Source of the DNA: Haloarcula vallismortis ATCC 29715 | Lineage (GTDB): Archaea; Halobacteriota; Halobacteria; Halobacteriales; Haloarculaceae | Assembly: GCF_000337775.1 (NCBI RefSeq) | Contig: NZ_AOLQ01000012.1 | Span: 62,001-126,000, forward strand | DNA: 64,000 bases | Direction: 5' to 3' | Shown here: piece after piece, positions 42,404 through 56,285 of the stretch | How positions within the stretch are numbered: position 1 is the stretch's first letter | Layout of the letters: every line of letters starts with the position of its first letter | Made by a program: the position numbers and the translations under genes | The notes under the pieces: generated by a model | Told to the model about the DNA's origin: nothing | Database searches by the model: none | Seen by the model: only the letters and a program-made list of their open reading frames with translations

Positions 42404-44065
42404 ATGGAGTTCGCCGCCTTCGCCGACCGGGCCGAGGAAATCGAAGCCGAGAGCGCCGACACCGCGATTACCGAGGCAGTAACCGACCTGTTCACGGACG
42501 CGGGGTCGGACCTCCCGACGCTCGCTCGCTTCGTGCAGGGCCGGGTGTTTCCAGCCTACGAAGCCCGAACGCTCGATATCGGGCCGCGGCTCTGCTACGA
42601 GGCGATTGCCCGGGCAGCGGGCCAAAACATCAGTGCTGACGATGTGGAGCAGCGCCTTGCGGACATGGGCGAAATCGGGGCCGTCGCGGCCAGCTACGAC
42701 CTCGGCGGCCAGCAGGGCCTCGCCGCGTTCGGCGCTGGCGGCGGGAGTGACGCGCTGACCGTCGCGGAACTCGACGCCGAGCTACGGGACCTCGCGGCCG
42801 TCGACGGCAGCGGGAGCCAGGGGACGAAAGTGGACATCCTCTTTGGCCTGTTCTCGCGGTGTTCTCCGACGGAAGCGAGCTACCTCGCTCGGCTCGTCCT
42901 TTCGGAGATGCGCATCGGCGTCGGCGAGGGGACCGTCCGGGACGCCGTCGCGGCCGCCTTCGGTGTTCCAGTCGACGCCGTCGAACGGGCCGTGCAGGTG
43001 TCAAACGACTACGGCATGGTCGCCGAGGTGGCCCGCGACGAAGGCGAGGCTGGACTGGACACAATCAGGCTCGAAATCGGCCGCCCCGTTCAGGCGATGC
43101 TGGCACAGGCTGGGACCGTCGCCGGCGCGCTGGAGGACTGGGACCGCGCCGCAGTCGAGTGGAAGTACGACGGCGCTCGGGTGCAGGTCCACTTCGACGG
43201 CGAGGACGCGCGGCTCTTCTCTCGGAACATGGAGGAAGTCACGGACCCGCTTCCGGAAGTCGTCGATACTGTCGAATCGACGCTGGACGCGCCGGCAATC
43301 CTTGACGGCGAAGTGGTCGCGGTCGACGCGGACGGCGAGCCGCTCCCGTTCCAGGAGGTGCTGCGTCGCTTCCGCCGGAAGCATGATGTGGCCGCCGCCC
43401 GCGAGAACGTGGCCGTCCGCCTGCACGCCTTCGACTGCCTGCACGCCGACGGCGAGGACCTGCTCGACGCCCCGCTGGAGACGCGCCACGACCGCCTCGA
43501 ATCGCTGTTTCCACCCGACAGCGAAATAGTCTCGCAGATGTGGCTGTCCGATGACGCCGGTGGGATTGAAGACCTGGAAACGGAGGCCCTCGACGCCGAG
43601 CAGGAGGGAATTATGCTGAAGGACCCGACCGCGTCGTACTCCCCCGGGAAGCGGGGGAAGCACTGGCGCAAGCGCAAGCCCGACGTGGAGACGCTGGACT
43701 GCGTCGTCACCGGCGCGGAGTGGGGCGAGGGCCGCCGGGCGAACGCCCTAGGGTCGTTCGAACTCTCGGTGCGAACCGACGACGGCTACGCCACCGTCGG
43801 CAACGTCGCGACAGGCATCACCGACGCGGAACTCGACGACCTGACCGAGCGCTTCGAGGCGCACATCCGCAGTGAGGACGGCCGCGACGTGACCCTTGAC
43901 CCAGCCATCGTCTTCGAGGTCGGCTACGAGGAGATTCAGGCGTCCCAGTCCTACGATTCGGGCTACGCGCTTCGGTTCCCCCGATTCATCTCGGTCCGCG
44001 AGGACAAGACGCCAGAGGACGCCGACTCGCTGGAACGGGTCAAGCGGCTGGCAGCGTCACAGTAG
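42404..44065 (+). CDS. lig: ATP-dependent DNA ligase
   Basis: A 553-residue ligase with the archaeal/eukaryotic type I layout: an N-terminal DNA-binding domain (about 1-220), the nucleotidyltransferase domain with adenylated Lys in EWKYDGARVQVHF (Lys about 254), motif IIIa/IV elements (LDGEVVAVD, QEGIMLKDPTASYSPGKRG) and an OB-fold domain at the end. It seals nicks in replication and repair. Length is normal for archaeal LigI-type enzymes. It follows the pilus genes by 38 bases, but no functional link is implied. Confidence 0.96.
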   Translation: MEFAAFADRAEEIEAESADTAITEAVTDLFTDAGSDLPTLARFVQGRVFPAYEARTLDIGPRLCYEAIARAAGQNISADDVEQRLADMGEIGAVAASYDLGGQQGLAAFGAGGGSDALTVAELDAELRDLAAVDGSGSQGTKVDILFGLFSRCSPTEASYLARLVLSEMRIGVGEGTVRDAVAAAFGVPVDAVERAVQVSNDYGMVAEVARDEGEAGLDTIRLEIGRPVQAMLAQAGTVAGALEDWDRAAVEWKYDGARVQVHFDGEDARLFSRNMEEVTDPLPEVVDTVESTLDAPAILDGEVVAVDADGEPLPFQEVLRRFRRKHDVAAARENVAVRLHAFDCLHADGEDLLDAPLETRHDRLESLFPPDSEIVSQMWLSDDAGGIEDLETEALDAEQEGIMLKDPTASYSPGKRGKHWRKRKPDVETLDCVVTGAEWGEGRRANALGSFELSVRTDDGYATVGNVATGITDAELDDLTERFEAHIRSEDGRDVTLDPAIVFEVGYEEIQASQSYDSGYALRFPRFISVREDKTPEDADSLERVKRLAASQ

Positions 44066-44129
44066 CGCCGCTGGGGCTATTTCGAAATGGACCGACACGC
44101 GTAATGGGCCGCTCCGAGTACCCTCGCAC

Positions 44130-44876
44130 ATGACAGTCAGACACGACGGCATCACCGCGGAGTGGCTCGGCTACGCGACGCTGCGGCTGGAAGGCGACGA
44201 CACTGTCGTCTACTTCGACCCCGGTCGCTACGGTGTCCTCACCGGTGAGTGGGAACCGGACACGCCCGGTATCGGCCACCCGCCGACGCAGGACTACGCG
44301 CCGAAGGACGGGGACATCGTCTGCGTGACCCACATCCACCACTACGACCCGGACGGCATCCGCCGCGTCGCCGCTGAGGACGCCACCGTCGTCGCGTTCG
44401 AGGGCATCAACGTCCACGCGACCGACCGTGACCTCGACCGCCTGGCCGACCTCGACTACGAGGTCCGAAAGGTAGGGATGGAAGCCGACCTGCTGGTCGA
44501 CGACGTACCCATCTGGACGATGCCAGCCTACAACCACGAGGACGGGCCGAACGTCAACGACGACGGCAGTCCGATTCATCCGAAGGGCATCGGCTGTGGC
44601 TTCCTCGTCGCGCTCGATGACACCCGCGTGTTCTGGCCCGGCGACACCGACGTGCTGGACGGTCACGCCGAACTCGACGTGTCGCTGTTCGTCCCCTCTA
44701 TCGCCCAGAACTACACGATGAACCGCCACGAGGCCGCCGATCTGGCGGAGGCAATGGACCCGGACCTCGTGCTCCCGATGCACTACAACACGTTCACGTC
44801 GTTGGAAGCTGACTCCGGCGCGTTCGCTGAGGATGTCGCGAAACGCGGTGTTCCGGTCGTGCTTGACGAGAACTGA
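44130..44876 (+). CDS. MBL-fold metallo-hydrolase family protein
   Basis: A 248-residue metallo-beta-lactamase-fold protein: strand WLGYATLRLEGDDTVVYFDPG, metal motif THIHHYDPDGI, His in MPAYNHEDGPN, Asp in FWPGDTDVLDGH and His in LVLPMHYNTFTSL. The first motif is HxHHxD rather than the textbook HxHxDH, a variant seen in the UlaG-like/UPF0173 branch. It probably hydrolyses a phosphoester or lactone; the substrate is unknown. ATG 44130 is chosen since conserved sequence begins there; upstream in-frame sequence is the shadow of the ligase gene. Confidence 0.87.
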   Translation: MTVRHDGITAEWLGYATLRLEGDDTVVYFDPGRYGVLTGEWEPDTPGIGHPPTQDYAPKDGDIVCVTHIHHYDPDGIRRVAAEDATVVAFEGINVHATDRDLDRLADLDYEVRKVGMEADLLVDDVPIWTMPAYNHEDGPNVNDDGSPIHPKGIGCGFLVALDDTRVFWPGDTDVLDGHAELDVSLFVPSIAQNYTMNRHEAADLAEAMDPDLVLPMHYNTFTSLEADSGAFAEDVAKRGVPVVLDEN

Positions 44877-45014
44877 GCGCAGCGAGGTGGCAGTGTAAGT
44901 CTGGCAAAAATTTGAAAGCTATTTGATTGCCTTCTGGAACAGTGCTATCCTACTATTTTGGATTTGTGAAATATAACACAGAAAGTACTCAAGTCAAGCT
45001 ATTGATGATATTAT

Positions 45015-45458
45015 ATGAATCCCGCTATCCGTGCCATACGGATGATTGGTTTGATATTACTAGTTGGAGGTATTGCGAGCGGTGGACTGGGTGTATATCT
45101 TGAGTCCAATCTTGCCTGCGAGGATGGGTACGGGGTTACTATTGAGACCATTGAGGAGAATAGAACGAGCAGTTCTGCTGTGGAACGCCTCTCATTTCAG
45201 AACCTATCTTCACGCGATCAACGTACATTCGAAGAAATCCTGACGAGTAATACCACTCAGGTTTATCACAACGCTTCTACGGTACAAAACATCTCAAACA
45301 AAGAGATAGAATACAAAAATACAGTATATATAACAAGTGGCTTATTTGTCACTGACTGTTTCAGTAACTGGCGGCTGTATAAAGCTGGAGGGGGGCTTGT
45401 GGCCTTCGTTGGTGGTTGTCTAACTACGGTCACAATCGTCTGGCAGCGGCGCTCTTGA
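45015..45458 (+). CDS. AT-rich gene for a membrane-anchored protein of unknown function (DUF7979-like)
   Basis: A 147-residue protein with one membrane helix near each end (MIGLILLVGGIASGGLGVYL and GGGLVAFVGGCLTTVTIVW). The outer loop of about 90 residues is rich in Asn, Ser and Thr, with several N-glycosylation sequons (for example NRTSS, NLSSR, NTTQV, NASTV). The pattern FQNLSSRDQRTFEEIL resembles haloarchaeal DUF7979-type proteins. The gene and its flanks are visibly lower in GC than neighbouring genes and use AT-ending codons such as ATA and AAT freely, which suggests acquisition by transfer. Flanking gaps 44877-45014 and 45459-45544 contain no other gene. Confidence 0.68.
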   Translation: MNPAIRAIRMIGLILLVGGIASGGLGVYLESNLACEDGYGVTIETIEENRTSSSAVERLSFQNLSSRDQRTFEEILTSNTTQVYHNASTVQNISNKEIEYKNTVYITSGLFVTDCFSNWRLYKAGGGLVAFVGGCLTTVTIVWQRRS

Positions 45459-45544
45459 CCAAAGGAACTCCACCTTTCTGGCTGAACGGAATAGTAAACA
45501 CGCCTAACCGGCGGACAGACAGGTTTTGAACGCAACTTCGGCCG

Positions 45545-46651
45545 CTACAGCACGCCCATCTCGTCCAGCCGCTCTGGCAGATACGTGTCCGTCACGAAAT
45601 CAAGCCCCCGAGACGCGAGTGCCTGCTGCTCGGCCTTCTTGTTGATGTCCAGTTGGAGTTCGATCTGTTCCTCCCAGAAGTCAGTCTGGAACCGCGGGTC
45701 TTCAAGCTCGCTCTCCAGAGCGTTCACGTCGGAGTCCGCCAGCGGGTCTGTCGGCAGTTCGTACTCCACGATATCCTCCGGGCGGATGCCGATGAACTGT
45801 GCCTCAGGGGTCGCCAGGTACTCCGAGAGGTGCGCGCTCTTGATAGAGCCATACGAGACCGACCCGAAGATGCGGTACGACCACGGGTCACCGTCAGTGA
45901 ACACCGTGACCGGGAGGTCGAGTTCGTCGTGCAGTCGTTTGATGAGCCGCCGGGTCGCCCGCGCTGGCTGGCCGCCCAGATGGACGACCAGCGCGTCGTA
46001 CTCGTCGTCAAAGCCGTTCTCGACGAGGCGGTCGCGCATCCCACCGGTCTCCACACAGAGGACGAACTTCGCATCGTTGTCGAGGAACTCGATGGTGTCG
46101 GGGTTGTTCGGAATCTGGTAGCCGCCCTGGCCCACGTCGTCCTGGCAGTGGATTTCGCGGTCGCCGCGGTTGGTCTGCTCGCGGAGGAGTAACGGCCCCA
46201 TCACCTTCGCGCCGGACTCCTCCGGGCGCATGTGGAAGTCCTCGCGTTTCACATCGGAGACGATTTCGAGGTCTTCGATGAGGTTGTTCGACTCGTCCTG
46301 CGTGTTGAACTGGGCCTCGTCGAGGTCCCAGGACTCCGAGAGGTAGTACAGTTCACGCAGGGTCGAAGAGCGGTCTTCCTCCAGTTGCTGGGAGAGGAAA
46401 TCGATGGTGTAGACGGCCTTCAGAATCTTCTCGGCTCCGGAGATCGTCTTTGCCGACCGGGTGGAGTCCCGGTCGCCGTACACCCAGACCTGCTCGTCCT
46501 CGTCGAAGACGATGTTCGATTTGGTCCGGGTCGGGATGGTCATCGTCGGCACCTCGCCGCCGGCGAACTGGTCGTAAAAGTCCGCCGCGAGGTCGATGAG
46601 TTGCTCGCGCGCTTCCTCGGTGTCTGGTGTGGTGTCTGAGTCGGTGCTCAT
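45545..46651 (-). CDS. top6A: DNA topoisomerase VI subunit A
   Basis: A 368-residue Spo11-like subunit. The CAP domain includes the catalytic Tyr region [14 protein letters not shown]; the Toprim domain has the acidic pair in [20 protein letters not shown] and the Glu in [12 protein letters not shown]. With Top6B it cuts and passes both DNA strands in type IIB fashion to relax or decatenate DNA. It follows top6B on the minus strand with a single base between genes. Confidence 0.96.
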   Translation of the reverse strand: MSTDSDTTPDTEEAREQLIDLAADFYDQFAGGEVPTMTIPTRTKSNIVFDEDEQVWVYGDRDSTRSAKTISGAEKILKAVYTIDFLSQQLEEDRSSTLRELYYLSESWDLDEAQFNTQDESNNLIEDLEIVSDVKREDFHMRPEESGAKVMGPLLLREQTNRGDREIHCQDDVGQGGYQIPNNPDTIEFLDNDAKFVLCVETGGMRDRLVENGFDDEYDALVVHLGGQPARATRRLIKRLHDELDLPVTVFTDGDPWSYRIFGSVSYGSIKSAHLSEYLATPEAQFIGIRPEDIVEYELPTDPLADSDVNALESELEDPRFQTDFWEEQIELQLDINKKAEQQALASRGLDFVTDTYLPERLDEMGVL

Positions 46652-46652
46652 A

Positions 46653-49043
46653 TCAGGCGTTCACCGTGAGTTTCTCGTCTTCGATGCCGTCGACCGAGAC
46701 GGTGAACTCGGCCTCGCCGGACACGCTGTATTCCAGCACGGCGGTCTCGCCAGCCCCGACGGTCGGGGACCACTTGACGAACCACTCGCCGTCCATCTCG
46801 ACGACCGTCGCGCCGTTGGTGTCCTGTGGCTCGGCGGTGACGATGTCGGTCAGTTCAACGTCCGCGTTCGTGTCGTCGTTGTTCTCGATGCGGACTCGAA
46901 CGGTGCCGTCCTCGACTTCTCGCTCGACGAGGACGTTATTCATGATGCGGGCCAGCGAGTCGTCGATGTGGAGGTCGTCGTTGCCGGTTACCTCGGTGAG
47001 CTTCTCGGCCATCTCCGGCAGGATGGTCGCGAGCTTGTCCTGTTTCTCGCGGCGCTGTTGCATCGACTGGCGCTTGTTCAGGTAGCTCTTGAGTTCGCGG
47101 GCGGCCTCCCGGATGGCGAGTTCGATCTCGTCTTCCATCTCGGGGACGTTCGCGATGGCGTCCTTGGATTCGCTGGTGAAGGGGACGTTCGTCGAGGCGA
47201 CGTGGACCATGATGACGGCCGGCCCCTTCGGGATGCCTGAGCCGCCGGGCTGGTCGAGGTTGTAGTTGCGCCAGCGGATGGACTTCACCACGTCCGTCGT
47301 CGCACAGGCCCCGCGCTGGTACACCAGCGGCACGCGGTTGGCGAATCGCATCACGTCGACGGTGCCCTCGCTTTCGAGTTCACCGCCGTAGGCGATGCCG
47401 GCCTCGACGATGAACGGGTCGCCGCCGTGGACCGACGCGTCCCGCGTCGACGCGGCATAGAAGTCCGCGTCGAACTCCTTTCGAAGCCCTTCCTCAACGA
47501 GTTCCGCGCTGATTGGGGAAAGGCAGTCCGTCGGTGGCGCGATGATGTCCGTCTCACGCATCGCCGACAGCAACTGGCTCGCAGTGTCGCGGTCGTCGGC
47601 GATGTCAGAGACTTTCGGCGGCTCCTCCGGAACGCCCTCGGCGGCCGCCCAGAGCGCTTCGAGGACGTTTTCCCGGGCCGTCTCGCCGTATGTGGCGTCG
47701 TCTTGTTCCTCGGTCATGTCGGCCGCGCGGTCGATGTAGCCCCGCAGTTCGTCGCGGGTCAGCCGGTGGCGGCCCTCGTCGGCGAACTTGTCGGCCAGTC
47801 GGCTCGCAAGTCCCTCGATTGCGGCGTCGTCTTTGCGTTTCGTCGTCACATCGTCGACGAGCGCGTAGAGGTCGGCGGTCAGCTCGGCGGAGACGGCGCT
47901 CCAGGCGGCCTCGACGGCGTTCTCGCGGACTGTCGAACCGAAGGTGGTGTCACCGTCGGCCTCGGCGTCTTCGGCCGCCTCGTCGACGATGGATTCAATC
48001 TCGTGGTAGGCGACCCGGTCGCGGTCGTGGATGGCATCGGAGACCGCGGCGGCGAACGTCGCCGTGGTTTCGGCTCCCTTGTTCGCTACAGCATCCTCGA
48101 CGGCGACCTCGATGTCGGCGTCCTCGTTGACCTTCGGCGGCTGCCAGGCCATGCCGCGGCCGTAGTGGCGGTCGTTGAAGTTCGCGATGACGCTGTCGGC
48201 GGTCTTCCCGCCGACGCGCGTGAACTCCTCCTGCATGAAGCCCGAAACAGAATAGGAGTCCGTGGCTTCGAGCATCTTGAGCAGCGTCCCCAGTTCGACG
48301 CCGTGTGGGTGCGGCCTGATTTCCTCGGTCTCGTCGGGGAGTTCCGCTCGCTCGGCTCGCTCGAACTTCAGGGACTCGTCCAGCCCCGGCTCGTCGAACT
48401 CGATGCGGGCGTGGGGGTTGACGACGGCGGTGTCCTGAATGTAGTCCCGCAGCGTCGAGCGGGCCCGCATGTTGGCCTCCATCTCCAGTTCGATGCGGGT
48501 CCCGTGGGGTCGCTCCCACGTCGTCGTCTCGTCGACGCTGATTTCGGGTTCGTTGGTGTCCGTATCGACGATGAGTTCGAAGTACTGGGCCTCGTCCTGG
48601 CCCTTCGGCCGGGAGGTGATTTTCGCCGGCTTGCCGGAGGTGAGCTGCGAGTAGAGCACGGCCGCGGAAATCCCGATCCCCTGCTGTCCCCGGTTCTGTT
48701 CTCTGGCGTGGAACCGGGAGCCATACAGGAGCTTCCCGAAGATTTTCGGGGCCTGCTCCTTCGTGATGCCGGGGCCGTTGTCCTCGACGACCAGCTTGTA
48801 GTAGTCGCCGGACTCCTGTATCTCGACGTAGATATCGGGGAGAATGCCGGCCTCTTCGCAGGCGTCGAGCGCGTTGTCGACGGCCTCCTTGACGGCCGTG
48901 ACGAGCGCCCGGGCCTCCGAGTCGAAGCCCAGCATGTGCTTGTTCTTCTCGAAGAACTCGGCGATGGAGATGGCCCGCTGGGATTCGGCCAACTCCTCGG
49001 CGATTCCCTCGCCCTCGCCGAGTCGCGACTGATACGAGGTCAT
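46653..49043 (-). CDS. top6B: DNA topoisomerase VI subunit B
   Basis: The 796-residue ATPase subunit has GHKL motifs ([52 protein letters not shown]), an H2TH region, transducer domain and a C-terminal Ig-like extension (about 700-796, ending at [13 protein letters not shown]). It is longer than Sulfolobus Top6B (about 530), mainly because of an acidic insertion around residues 330-480 ([13 protein letters not shown]..., repeated as [22 protein letters not shown]), as in other haloarchaea. Its promoter faces that of gyrB across 138 bases. Confidence 0.96.
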   Translation of the reverse strand: MTSYQSRLGEGEGIAEELAESQRAISIAEFFEKNKHMLGFDSEARALVTAVKEAVDNALDACEEAGILPDIYVEIQESGDYYKLVVEDNGPGITKEQAPKIFGKLLYGSRFHAREQNRGQQGIGISAAVLYSQLTSGKPAKITSRPKGQDEAQYFELIVDTDTNEPEISVDETTTWERPHGTRIELEMEANMRARSTLRDYIQDTAVVNPHARIEFDEPGLDESLKFERAERAELPDETEEIRPHPHGVELGTLLKMLEATDSYSVSGFMQEEFTRVGGKTADSVIANFNDRHYGRGMAWQPPKVNEDADIEVAVEDAVANKGAETTATFAAAVSDAIHDRDRVAYHEIESIVDEAAEDAEADGDTTFGSTVRENAVEAAWSAVSAELTADLYALVDDVTTKRKDDAAIEGLASRLADKFADEGRHRLTRDELRGYIDRAADMTEEQDDATYGETARENVLEALWAAAEGVPEEPPKVSDIADDRDTASQLLSAMRETDIIAPPTDCLSPISAELVEEGLRKEFDADFYAASTRDASVHGGDPFIVEAGIAYGGELESEGTVDVMRFANRVPLVYQRGACATTDVVKSIRWRNYNLDQPGGSGIPKGPAVIMVHVASTNVPFTSESKDAIANVPEMEDEIELAIREAARELKSYLNKRQSMQQRREKQDKLATILPEMAEKLTEVTGNDDLHIDDSLARIMNNVLVEREVEDGTVRVRIENNDDTNADVELTDIVTAEPQDTNGATVVEMDGEWFVKWSPTVGAGETAVLEYSVSGEAEFTVSVDGIEDEKLTVNA

Positions 49044-49051
49044 TGTCGTGC

Positions 49052-49061
49052 GGTACGTACC
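49052..49061. promoter_or_regulatory. 10-bp palindrome GGTACGTACC at the top6B transcription start region
   Basis: It lies between the top6B TATA-like element (49071-49080) and the ATG at 49043, where a bound factor would cover the start of transcription. No factor is known; a palindrome this short can arise by chance. Confidence 0.35.
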
Positions 49062-49070
49062 CGCGTCGGG

Positions 49071-49080
49071 GTTAAAAGGT
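49071..49080 (-). promoter_or_regulatory. TATA-like element of top6BA
   Basis: Minus strand CCTTTTAACC lies about 32 bases upstream of the top6B ATG. Confidence 0.5.
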
Positions 49081-49143
49081 AATCGCCACCAGAGTGAAAG
49101 TGAACGTTGTCCCCGAAACCGCGGTCCCGCGCGCGTGCGGGAG

Positions 49144-49150
49144 CTTTATA
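49144..49150 (+). promoter_or_regulatory. TATA element of gyrBA
   Basis: CTTTATA lies about 35 bases upstream of the gyrB ATG at 49182, directly after a GC-rich CCCGC...GCGGG dyad (about 49125-49140). Confidence 0.55.
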
Positions 49151-49175
49151 CGTCCCCCTCCATTAGGACTGGTAA

Positions 49176-53554
<4,379 letters not shown>

Positions 53555-53606
53555 GCTCGATTTTTGGCCCGCGTCGTTTGCAGTCGCTTTCTTGCCGTCT
53601 AAACAG

Positions 53607-54521
53607 CTACAGCACCCGCTTACCGAAGGCACTGGCAACGAGTTCACAGGCCAGTTCGGCGGTGCGGTTGTGCTCGTCGAGAATCGGGTTCACCTCGACC
53701 AGTTCCATCGAACGCAGCTGGTCGTGGTGTTCGGCGACGTACTCCATCGCGATATGGGCCTCGCGGTAGGAGACGCCGCCACGGACCGGCGTCCCGACCC
53801 CAGGGGCCTCTGTCGGGTCGAGCCAGTCGAGGTCAAGCGAGACGTGTATGCCGTCCGTCCCGTCCGTCGCAATCTCTAGACCCTCGTCGACAATTTCGGG
53901 CGCGCTCCGAGCGTCGATATCCGACATCGTGTACGCCGTGATATCGCTGTCTTCGATCAGCCGGCGCTCCTCGTTGTCCACGTCCCGCAGGCCGACGATG
54001 ACGACGTTTTCCTCGCTCACTGCGGGTGTGTGCGCCCACTCGTGGTCGGTGAACGGGCCCAGCCCGAGAACGGCCGCAAGCGACATTCCGTGGATGTTTC
54101 CGCTTGGTGTTGTCTCCGGCGTGTTGAAATCGCCGTGGGCGTCGAACCAGATGACGCCCAGTTCCTCGTCGTCACGGACTGCGCCGGCCATCGTTCCGAT
54201 GCCGATAGAGTGGTCACCGCCCAGAACGAGCGGAAACCGTCCTTCCCGGAGCGTCGCATCGACCGCCGTTGTCACGTCCTCACAGACTTCCTTCGTCTCT
54301 CTGAAGAACTTCGCGCGACCGCTCTTCAGGCCGCCAGCGTCAGGGTCACGTTCCTCCGGTCGCGGTACAGCGATGTCGCCGCCGTCGACGCAGTCGATAC
54401 CGATACCTTCCAACTGGTCTGCGAGGCCGCCGTACCGTATCGCCGACGGCCCCATGTCGACGCCACGCCGGTCGGCCCCGAGGTCCATCGGGACGCCGAG
54501 GACGCGAACCTGTCGTTGCAT
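53607..54521 (-). CDS. Arginase/ureohydrolase family protein (arginase-like)
   Basis: The 304-residue enzyme has the dinuclear Mn site: VLGGDHSIGIGTMAG, WFDAHGDFNTPETTPSGNIHGM and HVSLDLDWLDPTEAPGVGTP, with a late Glu in MELVEVNPILDEHN. The PSGNIHGM element and VNP ending fit arginase more than agmatinase or formimidoylglutamase. It would cleave arginine to ornithine and urea. The ATG at 54521 is set by the conserved MQRQVRVLGVPMDLG; the open frame further upstream is unlike haloarchaeal protein. It converges on gyrA across 52 bases. Confidence 0.9.
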   Translation of the reverse strand: MQRQVRVLGVPMDLGADRRGVDMGPSAIRYGGLADQLEGIGIDCVDGGDIAVPRPEERDPDAGGLKSGRAKFFRETKEVCEDVTTAVDATLREGRFPLVLGGDHSIGIGTMAGAVRDDEELGVIWFDAHGDFNTPETTPSGNIHGMSLAAVLGLGPFTDHEWAHTPAVSEENVVIVGLRDVDNEERRLIEDSDITAYTMSDIDARSAPEIVDEGLEIATDGTDGIHVSLDLDWLDPTEAPGVGTPVRGGVSYREAHIAMEYVAEHHDQLRSMELVEVNPILDEHNRTAELACELVASAFGKRVL

Positions 54522-54582
54522 ATCGTCGCCTCCACAGGCGGCCAATAAAGACCCAGCGGTGGGCCAGCGATATTCAGCGGCC

Positions 54583-55500
54583 CTACGTGTAGGGCGCACA
54601 GACCAGCTCGATGCCCTCTTCGAAGCTGATCTCCGGCTCCCAGCCGGTCGCGTCGTGCATTCTTGAGAAGTCAGCACAGGTGTCGTGGACGTACACGTCC
54701 TCGGGAATCGGGTTCTCGACGTACTCCGGCTCGATATCCGTTCCGAGTTCGTCGTTCAGCATCTCGACGACGGTGTTGAAGTCGTAGGCCTCGCCGGTAC
54801 CGAGGTTGTACACGCCGTTCAGCTCGTGTTCGGCGGCCAGCACGAGCCCGCGCACGATGTCGTCGACGTAGGTGAAATCGCGGGTCTGCTCGCCGTCGCC
54901 GTACAGCTTCGGCGCGTCGCCGCTGGCCAGGTCGTCGGCGAACTGGGCGATGACGTTCGCGTACTCGCCTTTGTGCTCCTCTGCGCCGCCGTAGCCCTGA
55001 TACACCGAGAAAAAGCGCATGCCGGCCAGCGTGAGGTCGTAGTGGTTCTGGAAGTACTCGGCGTAGGTCTCCCGGGCCATCTTCGAAGCCTCATAGCCGG
55101 TGTTGACCGTCACATCCATGTCCTCCGGCGACGGCTCCGTCCGACTCCCGTAGATGGAGGACGTCGAGGCATAGACGACGGTGTCACAGCCGTCGTCACG
55201 GGCCTGCTCGACCGTGTTGACGAACCCCTCGACATTCACGCGAGCGCCGTGGGTCGGGTTGTCCTCGTGCATCGCGTAGGAAGAGAGTGCCGCGAGGTGA
55301 AACACCACGTCTACGTCGGTCGGCAGGTCGTCATCGAGGACGCTCTGTTCGACGTACTCTACGTCTTCTGATACGTTTTCCGGCGTGCCGAGGTAGCCGT
55401 CATCCAGGGCGACGACATCGTTGTTTTCGGCCAGTTTGTTCGCGAGGTTTGCCCCGATGAACCCGCCACCGCCGGTCACCAGAACACGCTGACTTTCCAT
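54583..55500 (-). CDS. NAD-dependent epimerase/dehydratase (extended SDR, nucleotide-sugar type)
   Basis: A 305-residue extended short-chain dehydrogenase: VLVTGGGGFIGANLANKL for NAD binding, HLAALSSYAMHEDNP, Ser-containing VVYASTSSIYGSRTEPS and the catalytic pair in TGYEASKMARETYAEYF (YxxxK). It ends with RDFTYVDDIVRGLVLA and GVYNLGTGEAY. Such enzymes epimerise or dehydrate UDP- or dTDP-sugars, here probably for surface glycans. No glycosyltransferase is adjacent. It lies on the same strand as, and before, the arginase-like gene. Confidence 0.9.
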   Translation of the reverse strand: MESQRVLVTGGGGFIGANLANKLAENNDVVALDDGYLGTPENVSEDVEYVEQSVLDDDLPTDVDVVFHLAALSSYAMHEDNPTHGARVNVEGFVNTVEQARDDGCDTVVYASTSSIYGSRTEPSPEDMDVTVNTGYEASKMARETYAEYFQNHYDLTLAGMRFFSVYQGYGGAEEHKGEYANVIAQFADDLASGDAPKLYGDGEQTRDFTYVDDIVRGLVLAAEHELNGVYNLGTGEAYDFNTVVEMLNDELGTDIEPEYVENPIPEDVYVHDTCADFSRMHDATGWEPEISFEEGIELVCAPYT

Positions 55501-55580
55501 ATCTGTGTCAGGTCAGCGCTGGAATAAAGTACTAACGTTTTCCGCGATTCTGGGACGGTTCCAGACGGTTTACCGTCGCA

Positions 55581-55587
55581 TTTAAGG
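55581..55587 (+). promoter_or_regulatory. TATA-like element of the winged-helix gene at 55611
   Basis: TTTAAGG lies about 27 bases before the ATG; a purine-rich AGGAG also occurs immediately before the start. Confidence 0.5.
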
Positions 55588-55610
55588 ACGGCTGTACCGA
55601 ACAGGAGATT

Positions 55611-56144
55611 ATGTCATCTATCGAACTGACACCCAGTCAAAAGAACATTCTGCAGGAACTGGTAAATCTCTATCGGGAAAGTGAAAGCGCCGTCAAAGGC
55701 GAGGATATTGCCGAGAAAGTTGACCGAAACCCCGGGACGATTCGCAACCAGATGCAGAGCCTCAAAGCCCTGCAGCTTGTCGAGGGCGTCCCTGGCCCCA
55801 AGGGAGGGTACAAGCCCACCGCCAACGCCTACGACGCGCTCCAGATTCAGGACATGGATCAGGCAGCGGAAGTTCCGCTACGTCATAACGGCGAGCTCGT
55901 CGAACACTCGAACGTCGAGGAGATCGACCTGACCAGCGTCCACCACCCCGAGGAGTGCCGGGCAGAGATTCAGCTGCAGGGCACGATGTCCGAATTCCAC
56001 GAGGGCGACTCGGTGACAGTCGGACCGACACCGCTGTCGAAGCTCCAGATTATCGGGACCCTCGAAGGAAAGGACGACACCAACAACAAGCTCATCCTCG
56101 CTATCGACGATATGCGGGCGCCGGCGGGCGAACCGGAACACTAG
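55611..56144 (+). CDS. Winged-helix regulator (Rrf2-like HTH) with C-terminal beta domain
   Basis: A 177-residue protein. The N-terminal winged helix reads LTPSQKNILQELVNLYRESE, AVKGEDIAEKVDRNPGTIRNQMQSLKALQLV, then the wing GVPGPKGGYKPT that is typical of Rrf2-type HTH proteins. The C-terminal half is beta-rich and acidic (LTSVHHPEECRAEIQLQG, EGDSVTVGPTPLSKLQIIG), possibly a ligand or protein-interaction domain. It has a single Cys (EECRAE), not the three-Cys cluster of IscR/NsrR. Target genes unknown; the NADH dehydrogenase gene downstream on the same strand is a candidate by position. Confidence 0.78.
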   Translation: MSSIELTPSQKNILQELVNLYRESESAVKGEDIAEKVDRNPGTIRNQMQSLKALQLVEGVPGPKGGYKPTANAYDALQIQDMDQAAEVPLRHNGELVEHSNVEEIDLTSVHHPEECRAEIQLQGTMSEFHEGDSVTVGPTPLSKLQIIGTLEGKDDTNNKLILAIDDMRAPAGEPEH

Positions 56145-56285
56145 TACGTCTCACTGGTCTTTTGGATTGTTTTTCTGCGGTCACCGAGGCCGCATCGTAC
56201 CCTACCACGGGTATCGCTGGAGAATTGCTCTCCCGATGAGAGGGATTTCAAAGGGTTTGTATCAGTCGGTTGCGGAGTCTCCGGT

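Noticed and set aside
47427-49082. 551-codon open frame on the plus strand opposite top6B
   Set aside because: Antisense shadow; composition (Arg/Gly/Val-rich) is unlike haloarchaeal proteins and top6B is intact.
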